Shown: piece by piece, positions 1 through 7,894 of the stretch
Numbering within the stretch: position 1 is the first letter of the stretch
How the letters are laid out: each line of letters begins with the position of its first letter
Origin: Myxococcales bacterium
Lineage (GTDB): Bacteria; Myxococcota_A; Polyangia; Polyangiales; Houyiibacteriaceae
Direction of reading: 5' to 3'
DNA: 35,081 nt
Assembly (NCBI GenBank): GCA_024640845.1
Contig: JAHEEE010000040.1
Span: 1-35,081, forward strand
Translations under genes and position numbers: made by a program
Notes under the pieces: model-generated
Told to the model about the DNA's origin: nothing
What the model saw: only the letters and a program-made list of their open reading frames with translations
Databases searched by the model: none

Positions 1-77
1 AACCGAATCCACTTCGGCGTCAGAATCTCATTCCAACACTCGACGAACCCAAGATTGTCGGAGGCAACATCAGTCAT
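1..77 (-). CDS. N-terminal fragment of a gene leaving the window, possibly a SAM-dependent methyltransferase
   Basis: An ATG at 77 on the minus strand opens a frame that runs off the left edge without a stop, giving 25 codons that begin MTDVASDNLGFVECWNEIL and end TPKWIR. The ECWNEIL/PKWIR pattern resembles the N-terminus I associate with one group of class I SAM-dependent methyltransferases. That is a recollection of a short motif, so the product is tentative. No clear Shine-Dalgarno sequence precedes the ATG. The SAM-binding motifs would lie outside the window. The gene points away from the next leftward unit, with the 78-535 gap upstream of it. Confidence 0.4.
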   Translation of the reverse strand, partial: MTDVASDNLGFVECWNEILTPKWIR

Positions 78-535
78 AGAAACGAGATTGCGCCTAGCCC
101 ACGAGAAATACAACACCTGGCGCATCACAGCTGCACAACGTGACGGGACGCCCAGGCGGCGAGGTGCTGACGGGTCTCGAAAAAACGCGATGGGGGTTTC
201 ACGGGACGGTCGACTTGCAGATGCGTTGAGGTCGCAATACACGGCCCGGAGAATCGGTCGCGACGCACGTGCTCGGGAGCGGGTCCCGCTCGGCCGACTC
301 GATACGCCGATGTACGACTCGCCTCCCGCCCACTCCCTGTGCCGCGCATCCCGACCGATTCTCCTCCACACGCAAGTGCGGGAGCGCGAGCCCGAAGGGC
401 GAAGCCCGGCGCGCATGCGCCGCCAAGGCAGAGCGAAGCGAGTGCCGCGGAGGGAGGATTACGCGGCGGGGGTGGGTGGGTGGATGTTACTAAACCTCCC
501 GACGCCAATCGCGCCCTCCAGCCTCCCGACGAGCC
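78..535. other. Gene-free interval of about 460 bases
   Basis: All long reading frames here are GC-driven and resemble nothing. The stretch should hold the promoter of the leftward gene at 1-77 and the 3' end of the leftward transcript from 1015. I see a direct repeat CCTCCCGACG at 495-504 and 522-531, a perfect palindrome GCGCATGCGC at 411-420, and a dense run of short GC inverted repeats around 385-450. There is no clear T-tract terminator. Confidence 0.5.
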
Positions 536-643
536 TTAACCCAGCAGCGCGATCGCGGCGCCCACTGCTGCCAGTAGACCCAGCAACACCACCAACGTGA
601 TCCAAAGCCTGGTGCTCACCGGATCAGAAGGCTTCTCGGTCAT
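536..643 (-). CDS. 35-residue single-pass membrane microprotein
   Basis: The frame from ATG at 643 to TAA at 536-538 encodes 35 residues. A polar start, MTEKPSDPVSTR, is followed by one uninterrupted hydrophobic segment, LWITLVVLLGLLAAVGAAIA, ending LLG. It looks like a single membrane anchor with the N-terminus probably cytoplasmic. Only three bases separate its ATG from the stop of the upstream monooxygenase gene, so the two are probably co-transcribed and translationally coupled. I recognise no family. Evidence that it is real is the coupling and the amphipathic-to-hydrophobic layout; the chief doubt is its size. Confidence 0.6.
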   Translation of the reverse strand: MTEKPSDPVSTRLWITLVVLLGLLAAVGAAIALLG

Positions 644-646
644 CGA

Positions 647-1015
647 TCAATCCGCGCCGCTAGTGGCTTCGTCGGTGCTTAGAAACACCTCGTGGATCGT
701 CAGCTCGTTCGGGCCGCGGAACATCTCCTTGGGGGGGCGGTTGCGGTGGGCTTCGGCGAACTCCGGGCTCGTCGTCCACGCGACGAAATCGTCGAACGAT
801 CGCCACCACGTCTTTACCTCGTAGTAGCCGGAACCGGCGGGACCGCGCGTCCATTCACCCGTCTGATGGTCGAGCTTCATCGGTCGCGGGCGGTGCACTT
901 CGTTTCGAACGAAGCCTTTTGCCTGGTCCACGAGATGAACGCGCTTTGCAAAGCGGTCCTCGAAATCGATTTCATAGCCTTCGGCCACGGGGATGCGGTT
1001 AGTCACGCAAATCAT
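647..1015 (-). CDS. ABM-fold (antibiotic biosynthesis monooxygenase / HmoA-like) protein
   Basis: This 122-residue protein starts MICVTNRIPVAEGYE, the typical first strand of the dimeric ferredoxin-like ABM fold. It contains the family's aromatic stretch YYEVKTWWRSFDDFVAWTTS and an E-F-A-E-A-H segment before a short C-terminal strand. Relatives include heme-degrading monooxygenases and quinol-oxidising monooxygenases; the substrate cannot be read from sequence. The start at 1015 begins directly with the first beta strand. The gene is divergent from ndh, 53 bases away, and is followed at once by a tiny membrane protein that may be its partner. The fold is fairly certain and the reaction is not. 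Confidence 0.8.
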   Translation of the reverse strand: MICVTNRIPVAEGYEIDFEDRFAKRVHLVDQAKGFVRNEVHRPRPMKLDHQTGEWTRGPAGSGYYEVKTWWRSFDDFVAWTTSPEFAEAHRNRPPKEMFRGPNELTIHEVFLSTDEATSGAD

Positions 1016-1068
1016 GGGCTAAGCATAGCCGCGCTTCCGGTTCAGCGCAGGTGCGCTAGAGAGACCCT

Positions 1069-2463
1069 ATGGACCTCACGAAACCACGCGTGGTGATCGT
1101 CGGCGGCGGGTTTGCTGGAATTGCTGCGGCCCGGGCGCTGCGGCGAACCGAGGCCAACGTCGTCATCATCGACAGACACAACCACCACCTCTTCCAGCCG
1201 CTCCTTTACCAAGTGGCGACCGCGGCCCTGCATCCTGGGACGATCGCTGCGCCGATTCGGGGCGTGGTCAGCGGCCAGAAGAACTGCCGCGTTCTGATGA
1301 AGGAGGTCGAGGACGTCGATCTCGATGCCCAGACGGTCGTCCTAGGTGGCGAGCCCTACAGTTACGACTATCTCGTGCTCGCGGCCGGGTTCGAGACCAA
1401 CTACTTCGGCAATGATGACTGGAAGAAGTTCGCCCCGGGCCTCAAAACGATCGACGAGGCAACCGACATTCGGGCGCGCTTCTTGTTGGCGTTCGAGCAA
1501 GCCGAGTTCGAGCAAGACAAAGCCGCCAAACGTGCGGCCCTGACCTTCGCCATCGTGGGGGCCGGCCCCACCGGCGTCGAGATGGCTGGCGCCCTCGCCG
1601 AGATCGCGGACAACGTCCGACGAGATTTCCGCTCGATCGACACGCGAACGACGCGCATCATCATTCTCGATTTCGCCGATCGCGTGCTCACCTCGTTTCC
1701 AGAAGAGCTCTCCGCGCGCGCGCTTCACGATCTCGAGGGCCTCGGCGTGGAGGTCGTTCTCAACACGAGAGTGACCGACGTCGACGAGAAGGGGTTGAGC
1801 GCAGAGACTCCCGAAGGTCCAGTTCGGATCGACGCCAACAACGTCTTCTGGGCTGCCGGGGTAAAGAGCTCTTCACTCACCCACGCACTCGGCGTCGAGT
1901 TGGACCGGTCCGGCAGGGTCGTCGTCGAGAGCGACCTCAGCATTCCCGGTCACGCCAATGCGTTCGTCGCCGGCGACATCGCGCTCCGGATCGACCCCAA
2001 CACCGGCGAGCCGGTTCCTGCCGTCGCGCAGGGAGCCATCCAAGGGGGGGAGTTCGTCGGCAAGACCATCGCCGCGGAAATCAAGGCGCAAAGCCGAGGA
2101 GAAGCTTCACCGCCGCGAAAGGAGTTCATCTATCGCGACAGGGGCTCCATGGCGATCATCGGGCGCAACCGCGCGGTTGCACACATCGGAAAGCTCCGCT
2201 TCGGTGGATATCTCGCGTTCCTCTTGTGGGCGTTGATTCACATCCTGTTCCTCGTCGACTTCCGCAGAAAGCTCGTGGTGTTCGTCGAGTGGGCGTGGCT
2301 CTACTTCACCGGCGGGCGCGGCGCGCGTCTCATCACCGGTGAGGACCGCGTGCCCAAGATGATCAGGCCACCGCCCGATTTTCGAACCGTCGCCCGTGAC
2401 TCGATACCTGGTAGCGGAGCCTCGATCGAACGGCCGAGGGACTATGCTAAGGACCCCGCGTGA
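1069..2463 (+). CDS. ndh: Type II NADH:quinone oxidoreductase (NDH-2)
   Basis: This 464-residue single-subunit flavoprotein passes electrons from NADH to membrane quinone without pumping protons. The FAD-binding Rossmann motif VGGGFAG lies at residues 11-17 and the NADH-binding motif VGAGPTGVEMAG at 163-174. NDH-2 signatures HHLFQPLLYQVAT (39-51) and AAGVKSSSL are present. The C-terminal part has a hydrophobic stretch, YLAFLLWALIHILFLVDF, followed by FVEWAWLYFTGGRGARLI, matching the family's membrane-anchoring end. Length is normal. A GAGAG sequence precedes the ATG at 1069. The stop overlaps the start of gpmI (GTGA), so the two are translationally coupled. Confidence 0.93.
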   Translation: MDLTKPRVVIVGGGFAGIAAARALRRTEANVVIIDRHNHHLFQPLLYQVATAALHPGTIAAPIRGVVSGQKNCRVLMKEVEDVDLDAQTVVLGGEPYSYDYLVLAAGFETNYFGNDDWKKFAPGLKTIDEATDIRARFLLAFEQAEFEQDKAAKRAALTFAIVGAGPTGVEMAGALAEIADNVRRDFRSIDTRTTRIIILDFADRVLTSFPEELSARALHDLEGLGVEVVLNTRVTDVDEKGLSAETPEGPVRIDANNVFWAAGVKSSSLTHALGVELDRSGRVVVESDLSIPGHANAFVAGDIALRIDPNTGEPVPAVAQGAIQGGEFVGKTIAAEIKAQSRGEASPPRKEFIYRDRGSMAIIGRNRAVAHIGKLRFGGYLAFLLWALIHILFLVDFRRKLVVFVEWAWLYFTGGRGARLITGEDRVPKMIRPPPDFRTVARDSIPGSGASIERPRDYAKDPA

Positions 2464-4124
2464 CCGATTGGCACCTGAAGAAGCATCCCACGTTCGGAGG
2501 CGTTCCTGGCCCCGTGCTCATCGTGGTCATGGACGGCGTGGGTTGTGGCGCGTCCAACGACGGGGATGCGGTCTGGCTCGCCCGCACGCCGACTCTCGAC
2601 CGTTTGGCAGAGGTCTCGCTGACCACCCGGCTTTGTGCGCACGGCACGGCCGTGGGTCTGCCGAGTGACGACGACATGGGCAACAGCGAGGTCGGTCACA
2701 ACGCGTTTGGCGCGGGCCGCGTCTTCGATCAGGGCGCCAAGCGCGTGCAGATGGCGATCGACAGTGGCGAGATATTCGAAGGCGACGAGTGGAAGAGGCT
2801 CGTTCGTAGGGTGAAGGAGAGTGGCAAGCCGATGCATTTCATCGGCTTGTTGTCGGACGGCAACGTCCACAGCCACATCAAGCACCTCTTCGCCATGCTC
2901 CGCCGCTGCAATGAAGAGGGGGTCCAAAAAGCGCGCGTGCACATCCTTCTCGATGGGCGCGACGTTCCCGAGACGAGCGCGCTCGAGTACGTCGAGGCTC
3001 TCGAAAAGGTCCTTCACGAGCTCAACGAACAGGGCGGGCGGGACTACCGCATCGCTTCAGGCGGTGGCCGCATGTTCATGACCATGGACCGGTACAATGC
3101 CGATTGGTCCATGGTGGAGCGGGGCTGGAAGCACCACGTGCTAGGCGAAGGGCGAGGGTTCTCGAGCGCGACCGAGGCCATTCAGACTCTCCGTGACGAG
3201 AACCCGGGCATGATCGACCAAGATTTGCTTGGTTTCATCATCGTGGATGAACATGGCGCGCCTGTCGGTCCCATCCGTGATGGGGCAGCCGTCGTGCTCT
3301 TCAATTTTCGCGGCGACCGAGCGCTCGAGCTCACGCGCGCGTTCACCGAGCCAGAGCTCAGCGAGTTCAACCGCGGTCCGATCCCCGACGTCGCCTTCGC
3401 TGGCATGATGGAATACGACGGCGATCTTCACTTGCCACGCCACTATCTGGTACAGCCGCCTTCGATCGATCGCACGATGGGCGAGTACCTCGCGCGCAAT
3501 CAAGTCAGTCAGTTCGCCTGCAGCGAAACGCAGAAGTACGGTCATGTCACCTACTTCTGGAACGGCAACCGCACGGGCATGTTCGACGAGGTGTACGAGG
3601 AGTACGTCGAGGTGCCGAGCGACGTCGTCCCCTTCGAGCAGCGCCCTTGGATGAAGGCTGCGGAGATTACCGACGCCACAATCACAGCGCTGCGCAGCGG
3701 CGGCCTTCGCCACGGACGAATCAACTACGCCAACGGCGACATGGTCGGGCACACCGGCAATCTCGATGCCGCGGTCATTGCCGTCGAGGCGGTCGACCTC
3801 TCACTTGGGCGACTCATTCCGGTAATCGATAAGCTCAATGGCGCCCTCATCGTCACTGCAGATCACGGCAATGCCGACGAGATGTTCGAGATCGACAAGA
3901 AATCGGGCGATTTCAAGCGCGACCCGGCGGGGCATCTCAGGAACAAGACGAGTCACACGCTCAACGCGGTGCCCTGTTACATCTACACGCCCGGTAACGA
4001 CTCTCTCTCGATCGATCCGCATGTCCAACATCCGGGGATCGCAAACATTGCCGCGACGACGCTGCAACTGTTGGGCTTCGAGCGCCCCGAGGGCTACCTG
4101 CCCTCGCTTCTCGCTCAGCGGTAG
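2460..4124 (+). CDS. gpmI: 2,3-bisphosphoglycerate-independent phosphoglycerate mutase
   Basis: It interconverts 3- and 2-phosphoglycerate in glycolysis and gluconeogenesis using two metal ions and a phosphoserine intermediate. At 554 residues it is somewhat longer than the usual 510-515. The first metal-site segment is VVMDGVG (22-28). The catalytic Ser lies in GNSEVGHNAFGAGR (74-87, Ser76). The substrate-binding DGRDVPETSA and ASGGGRMFMTMDRY blocks follow, and TADHGNADEM near the C-terminus gives the remaining metal ligands. The GTG start at 2460 overlaps the ndh stop by four bases. Its 3' end overlaps the convergent HEAT-like gene by ten bases. Confidence 0.96.
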   Translation: MTDWHLKKHPTFGGVPGPVLIVVMDGVGCGASNDGDAVWLARTPTLDRLAEVSLTTRLCAHGTAVGLPSDDDMGNSEVGHNAFGAGRVFDQGAKRVQMAIDSGEIFEGDEWKRLVRRVKESGKPMHFIGLLSDGNVHSHIKHLFAMLRRCNEEGVQKARVHILLDGRDVPETSALEYVEALEKVLHELNEQGGRDYRIASGGGRMFMTMDRYNADWSMVERGWKHHVLGEGRGFSSATEAIQTLRDENPGMIDQDLLGFIIVDEHGAPVGPIRDGAAVVLFNFRGDRALELTRAFTEPELSEFNRGPIPDVAFAGMMEYDGDLHLPRHYLVQPPSIDRTMGEYLARNQVSQFACSETQKYGHVTYFWNGNRTGMFDEVYEEYVEVPSDVVPFEQRPWMKAAEITDATITALRSGGLRHGRINYANGDMVGHTGNLDAAVIAVEAVDLSLGRLIPVIDKLNGALIVTADHGNADEMFEIDKKSGDFKRDPAGHLRNKTSHTLNAVPCYIYTPGNDSLSIDPHVQHPGIANIAATTLQLLGFERPEGYLPSLLAQR

Positions 4125-4783
4125 CGCAGGCGGAGCTTGATGCCCAGAAAGTCCGCGATCTGTTGTGCGTACGAACGTGGAATCAAGTTCAAACGCCCTT
4201 CGACCACCGCGCGTGCGCGCGCGTGCGGCTCGCCTTTGAGGGCGGGTAACACGATCTGGGTCCACTCGAACAGGGTTTTGCCGTTGGCGCCATTGAGGGC
4301 GAGGGTCAGAACCGGTTCGAGACGCTTCTGGTAGGCGACCGATGCCGTGCACAACGCTGCGAATGTTCGCACCAGACCGTCCTTGCCGACGTCGTTGGCC
4401 TGCTCGAAAGAGTTCTTCAGGACGTCGAGCTGCCGCGCCACGCGCGCCGGCGCGATGCGGGCGATCGCCGGCAGCGCTTCCGCGGAGGTCTGGACCACTC
4501 GCTTGTTCGAGGACGACACGCCTTTGGCGAACTTGGCGACCAGCGGCACCACGAGCTCGGGCTTCTCGGCGATGACCTCGCTCAGCACGCGAGCCGACTG
4601 GGTTGCGGCCGTGCGAGGACCCTCCATCATCGTCTCGCCGTGCTCGGCGAGCTTCGATTGCGGGCTCTCGTCGGCGAGAATCTTTCGCGCCGCCGCGGCC
4701 GCACCCCCGGACTTCTTGGCCGGCTTTGCCGGCTTCGCCTCCACAGTGTCCTCTTCCTTCGTGCTCTTCTTTTTGGTCGTCAT
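4115..4783 (-). CDS. HEAT-like helical-repeat protein with a Lys/Ala-rich tail
   Basis: The 222-residue product has two parts. Residues 1-35 are a charged, low-complexity Lys/Ala/Pro tail (MTTKKKSTKEEDTVEAKPAK). The rest is a series of amphipathic helices with HEAT/ARM-like spacing, for example VVPLVAKFAKGVSSSNKRVV, SAEALPAIARIAPARVARQL and GLVRTFAALCTASVAYQKRL. Such scaffolds usually mediate protein-protein contacts; the basic tail could touch nucleic acid or membrane. The ATG at 4783 overlaps the esterase stop (ATGA), implying translational coupling in an argS-esterase-HEAT unit. The 3' end overlaps gpmI tail to tail. I do not recognise a named family and assign no function. Confidence 0.75.
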   Translation of the reverse strand: MTTKKKSTKEEDTVEAKPAKPAKKSGGAAAAARKILADESPQSKLAEHGETMMEGPRTAATQSARVLSEVIAEKPELVVPLVAKFAKGVSSSNKRVVQTSAEALPAIARIAPARVARQLDVLKNSFEQANDVGKDGLVRTFAALCTASVAYQKRLEPVLTLALNGANGKTLFEWTQIVLPALKGEPHARARAVVEGRLNLIPRSYAQQIADFLGIKLRLRYR

Positions 4784-5793
4784 TCGGGTCCTCGAAGTGC
4801 TTCAACGATCTGCGGCAGCGAAACTCCGTATCGCCAGGAGGTGCCTCGGTGTCCACCTTCGAACTCGTCGTAGTGGACAGGCAGCCCGTGCCGGAGCAGC
4901 GCGTCCTTCAGCAATCGCGCAGCGAAGTGTAGCCCGTGCTCATCCCTGTTGCCTGCATCAACGTAAATAAGCGACATCTCTTGCAAAGCGGGGGAAGACG
5001 CCTCGATCCGGTTCAGCGGATCGTGCTCGAGCCAGCGCGCCCAGACCTCGTCCCGGAGCCGGCCGGTGGCCGGGTTGATCGGCAGGTCGGCGAACGGAAA
5101 GCCTCTCGACGACGGGGAATACGCGGCCGAGGCGGCCAGTGTGAAGATCGCGTCGAACTGCGTCGCGTTCTGGGGCCCCGACATCGGAACCTCCTTGGCG
5201 AAGGCTTCGACTCCGCCGGCGAGGTCAAATGCGATCGCCGCGCTGGTGAGCATCGGGCGCATGCTGACCTCGAACGCGGCATCACCCGCGTGGCTTCCGA
5301 TCACCGAGACCACGTCCGGTCGGTCCATGCCGAGCCGCAACGCCCCAAACCCCCCCGAGGATCGCCCGACGACCGCACGCGCCTGCCGATCGGCAATGGT
5401 GTTGAACTCCGCATCGACGAAAGGGAACACCTCGTCGGCCAAGTAGGTCTGATACCTCCCCGAGCCCTCGGAATCGATGAACTGCGAACCGCCCCAGCGA
5501 TTGAAGCAATCCGGCAAGACCAGGATGGCCGGTCCGCACTCCCCATCTACGATCAGCTTGTCGAAGAGTTGCACGGTGTTGGGCGCCCACGGGCTCCACG
5601 CCGCAATGGAATGGTTGGTCGAGCCGAACCCTGCGAGCATCATGACGACGGGGAACCGACGCGTGCCGTCGTACCCCGGCGGCAGGTACACGTAGATGTC
5701 GCGTTCGTAGGGATCCCCGAGGGGATTGCCCTGAAGACACGCGCTCTCATGCGATGTGCGAACGACTCGGCCCTGCATCGGTCGTGTTCGCAT
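4780..5793 (-). CDS. Esterase D / S-formylglutathione hydrolase-like alpha/beta hydrolase
   Basis: This is a 337-residue cytoplasmic alpha/beta hydrolase of the esterase D superfamily. It opens with RDIYVYLPPGYDGTRRFPVV (31-50), the strand and loop typical of the family. The nucleophile elbow is VVGRSSGGFGALRLG (141-155), with Ser145 the likely nucleophile. The acid is probably in YVDAGNRDEHGLH and the catalytic His in EFEGGHRGTSWRYG near the C-terminus. There is no signal peptide. The ATG at 5793 lies 44 bases after the argS stop, and ATG at 5778 is an in-frame alternative. The frame stays open far upstream only because it is antisense-compatible with argS. Substrate is unknown. Confidence 0.85.
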   Translation of the reverse strand: MRTRPMQGRVVRTSHESACLQGNPLGDPYERDIYVYLPPGYDGTRRFPVVMMLAGFGSTNHSIAAWSPWAPNTVQLFDKLIVDGECGPAILVLPDCFNRWGGSQFIDSEGSGRYQTYLADEVFPFVDAEFNTIADRQARAVVGRSSGGFGALRLGMDRPDVVSVIGSHAGDAAFEVSMRPMLTSAAIAFDLAGGVEAFAKEVPMSGPQNATQFDAIFTLAASAAYSPSSRGFPFADLPINPATGRLRDEVWARWLEHDPLNRIEASSPALQEMSLIYVDAGNRDEHGLHFAARLLKDALLRHGLPVHYDEFEGGHRGTSWRYGVSLPQIVEALRGPE

Positions 5794-5837
5794 AGCACAT
5801 CGGGCTTCGGCTGAGGGGGACTCCTCCGCGCTTTTCG

Positions 5838-7598
5838 CTACATGCGATCGACAACGCCGATTCCGACTAGGTCGAGGCCCCGGCGGATTTGGCGGGCGGT
5901 CATCGCGGTCAGCCCGAGCCGACTTTCTCGCGTGGCGCCGTCGGCATCGAGAACGGGGCACTCCGCGTAGAAGCCGTTGAAAGCGCGCGAGAGCTCGTAT
6001 ACGTGCTCGCAAATGAGGTGCGGTTGGCTCGTGATCGCAGCCTGGTGGACGACGTCGGCGAATCGCATCAGGTGCCTGCCAAGGGTCTGCTCCGTCGGCG
6101 TTTCGAGTAATATGGAGGCTTCCGCGGCCGAGTCGTCCATGGTGAGGCCTCCTTTCGCGAAGATGGAGGCGCAGCGCGCATAGGCGTATTGAAGATACGG
6201 GCCCGCGTTGCCCTGAAACGAGATCATCTTGTCCCAATCGAACTGATAGTCGCTGAGCCGATTCTGGCGGAGGTCCGCGTATTTCACCGCGCCGATGCCT
6301 ACGACTCGCGACACCTCGTCCATCTCTTCGGGCCGGACACGAAGCCGACCCTCCGCGATCCCTTCGTCGATTCGGGCGCGGGCTCGCTGCTTCGATTCTT
6401 CGAGCAGGGAAGCGAGCGTGATCACGTGGCCGCTTGCATCCCGGGTGCGCAGCGGCTTGCCGTCGCGGCCGAGGACGGTGCCGAAGCCGATGTGCTCGAG
6501 CGCCATGTCGACTCCGAGAAGCCTCATCGCCGCGAACAGCTGCTGAAAGTGCAGCCCCTGGCGGTTGTCGACCACGTAGAGCGCGCGGTCGGCATGGAGC
6601 GCGTTTGCGCGGTGAAGGACCGTGGCGATGTCCGTCGTCGAGTAGAGGAATGCGCCATCCTTCTTGCGCACGATGAAGGGGGTCTTCTGTTTGCGAAGGT
6701 TCTTGGGCGCGCTGTCGAGCTCGTCCCAGAAGATGCAAACCGCGCCATCGTCCTCGCGCGCGATTCCCTTGCCGAGCAGGGCGTCGACCACGCCGGGGAG
6801 GGCTTCGTGATACGCGCTCTCTCCGAGCCACACGTCGAACGACACATCGAGCTCGGCGTAAACTGCATCGAGAGCCGTCCGGCTCACCTCGACGAAGTGC
6901 TCCCAGAGCTTGCGATTGTCGGCGTCGCCGCTTTGTAGTTTCGCGAGCTCGGCGCGCGCTTGGTCGGCGAACGCTTCGTCCCTGCCTGCGCGCTCCGAGG
7001 CAAGCTTGTATACCCGCTCGAGCTCGGTGATTGGATCGGACTGAAGCGCCGCTTCCTCGCCCCACTCGCGCATGCCGACGATCAGCAGTCCGAACTGCGT
7101 ACCCCAGTCGCCGAGGTGGTTGTCGCGCACGACGTCATGCCCGACGAACGAGAGGATACGCGAGATCGCGTCGCCGATGATGGTCGATCGCAGATGACCC
7201 ACGTGCATCTGTTTGGCGATGTTCGGGCTCGAGAAATCGACGATGACCTTCTCTGGATCCTCGACGGGCGGAACTCCGTCCCGATCGAGGTCATGCAGCG
7301 CCTCAGTGAGCGTCTTGGCGATCCACGCGTTGGAGAGATGGATGTTGACGAAGCCCGGGCCCGCGACCTCGGCTTTTTCAATCGCGTCGATTCCCCGGAG
7401 GGCCTCCGCGATCGGTTGCGCGAGCTCTCGGGGCGGCCTGCCGAGCTCCTTGGCGAGTTTCATTGCCCCGTTGATCTGAAAATCGCCAAACTTCGGGTCG
7501 GTGGTCGGCCGTACGAGCGCCGGACGGGGCCCATCGAGGTTCAAAGCCCGCTGAATGGCTTCCGATCCGATTGTCTCCAAGTACCGCTCGAGCAGCAT
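5838..7598 (-). CDS. argS: Arginyl-tRNA synthetase
   Basis: This class I synthetase of 586 residues charges tRNA-Arg with arginine in the cytoplasm. It has the N-terminal Add-1 domain (about 1-90), the class I signature MHVGHLRSTIIGDAISR with HVGH at 132-135, and the DALR anticodon-binding domain starting near QFDWDKMISFQGNAGPYLQYAYAR. A canonical KMSK is absent; GKPLRTRDASG occupies that place, which is usual for many ArgRS. The ATG at 7598 is chosen because AAGGG lies at the right distance and the protein then begins at MLLERYLETIGS. The frame stays open 51 codons further upstream through a structured repeat, but that extension is unlike ArgRS. Confidence 0.97.
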   Translation of the reverse strand: MLLERYLETIGSEAIQRALNLDGPRPALVRPTTDPKFGDFQINGAMKLAKELGRPPRELAQPIAEALRGIDAIEKAEVAGPGFVNIHLSNAWIAKTLTEALHDLDRDGVPPVEDPEKVIVDFSSPNIAKQMHVGHLRSTIIGDAISRILSFVGHDVVRDNHLGDWGTQFGLLIVGMREWGEEAALQSDPITELERVYKLASERAGRDEAFADQARAELAKLQSGDADNRKLWEHFVEVSRTALDAVYAELDVSFDVWLGESAYHEALPGVVDALLGKGIAREDDGAVCIFWDELDSAPKNLRKQKTPFIVRKKDGAFLYSTTDIATVLHRANALHADRALYVVDNRQGLHFQQLFAAMRLLGVDMALEHIGFGTVLGRDGKPLRTRDASGHVITLASLLEESKQRARARIDEGIAEGRLRVRPEEMDEVSRVVGIGAVKYADLRQNRLSDYQFDWDKMISFQGNAGPYLQYAYARCASIFAKGGLTMDDSAAEASILLETPTEQTLGRHLMRFADVVHQAAITSQPHLICEHVYELSRAFNGFYAECPVLDADGATRESRLGLTAMTARQIRRGLDLVGIGVVDRM

Positions 7599-7628
7599 GG
7601 CCGGACCCTTACAAGCCAGACAGCCCCA

Positions 7629-7717
7629 GCGCCAGCCCGTAAAACCGATGCTTCGCATCGCCCACGGGCCTTCGGCGCCGGCGCGGAGCCCCGTGGTGAC
7701 GAAGTCACTCCGCGGGG
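7629..7717 (-). repeat. Structured repeat, copy 1, in the leader of argS
   Basis: About 90 bases, 30 bases upstream of argS, closely match 31441-31527 upstream of hisIE. On the plus strand an outer stem pairs GCGCC (7629-7633) with GGCGC (7674-7678) and GCCCGT (7635-7640) with ACGGGC (7664-7669). An inner hairpin CGATGC-TTC-GCATCG spans 7646-7660. A second stem pairs CCCCG (7689-7693) with CGGGG (7713-7717) and encloses GTGAC-GAA-GTCAC (7696-7708). It may be a leader RNA element or a REP-like dispersed DNA repeat. Confidence 0.75.
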
Positions 7718-7884
7718 TCGGCGCCAGCGTCGGTGCAGCGGTGCCGCGCAATCAGGCAGGCAGAATTGCAGGATTCCGCTCTTGACCCAAAGACGCGCCG
7801 ACCTCAGATCCCATTACAGCTGGCATCCATCAGGGCCGTCGCGCGTAATCCCGCTGCGGCTCGAGGGTGACCGCTTCGACCATT

Positions 7885-7889
7885 GGAGG
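7885..7889 (+). promoter_or_regulatory. Ribosome-binding site deciding the acyl-CoA dehydrogenase start
   Basis: GGAGG at 7885-7889 lies five bases before GTG at 7895. It also lies inside the longer frame that would start with TTG at 7883, so the Shine-Dalgarno sequence favours GTG 7895. Confidence 0.6.
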
Positions 7890-7894
7890 CTGAT

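Noticed and set aside
55-600. 181-codon rightward frame at the left edge
   Set aside because: Arg/Pro-rich with no recognisable pattern, and it contradicts the leftward microprotein and partial gene.
4780-7065. One 761-codon leftward frame covering the esterase and much of argS
   Set aside because: Only its last 337 codons resemble a protein; the upstream part is another frame of argS with Arg-rich nonsense.
7599-7751. Upstream extension of ArgRS by 51 residues
   Set aside because: It translates the structured repeat and does not resemble ArgRS; AAGGG at the right distance supports ATG 7598.
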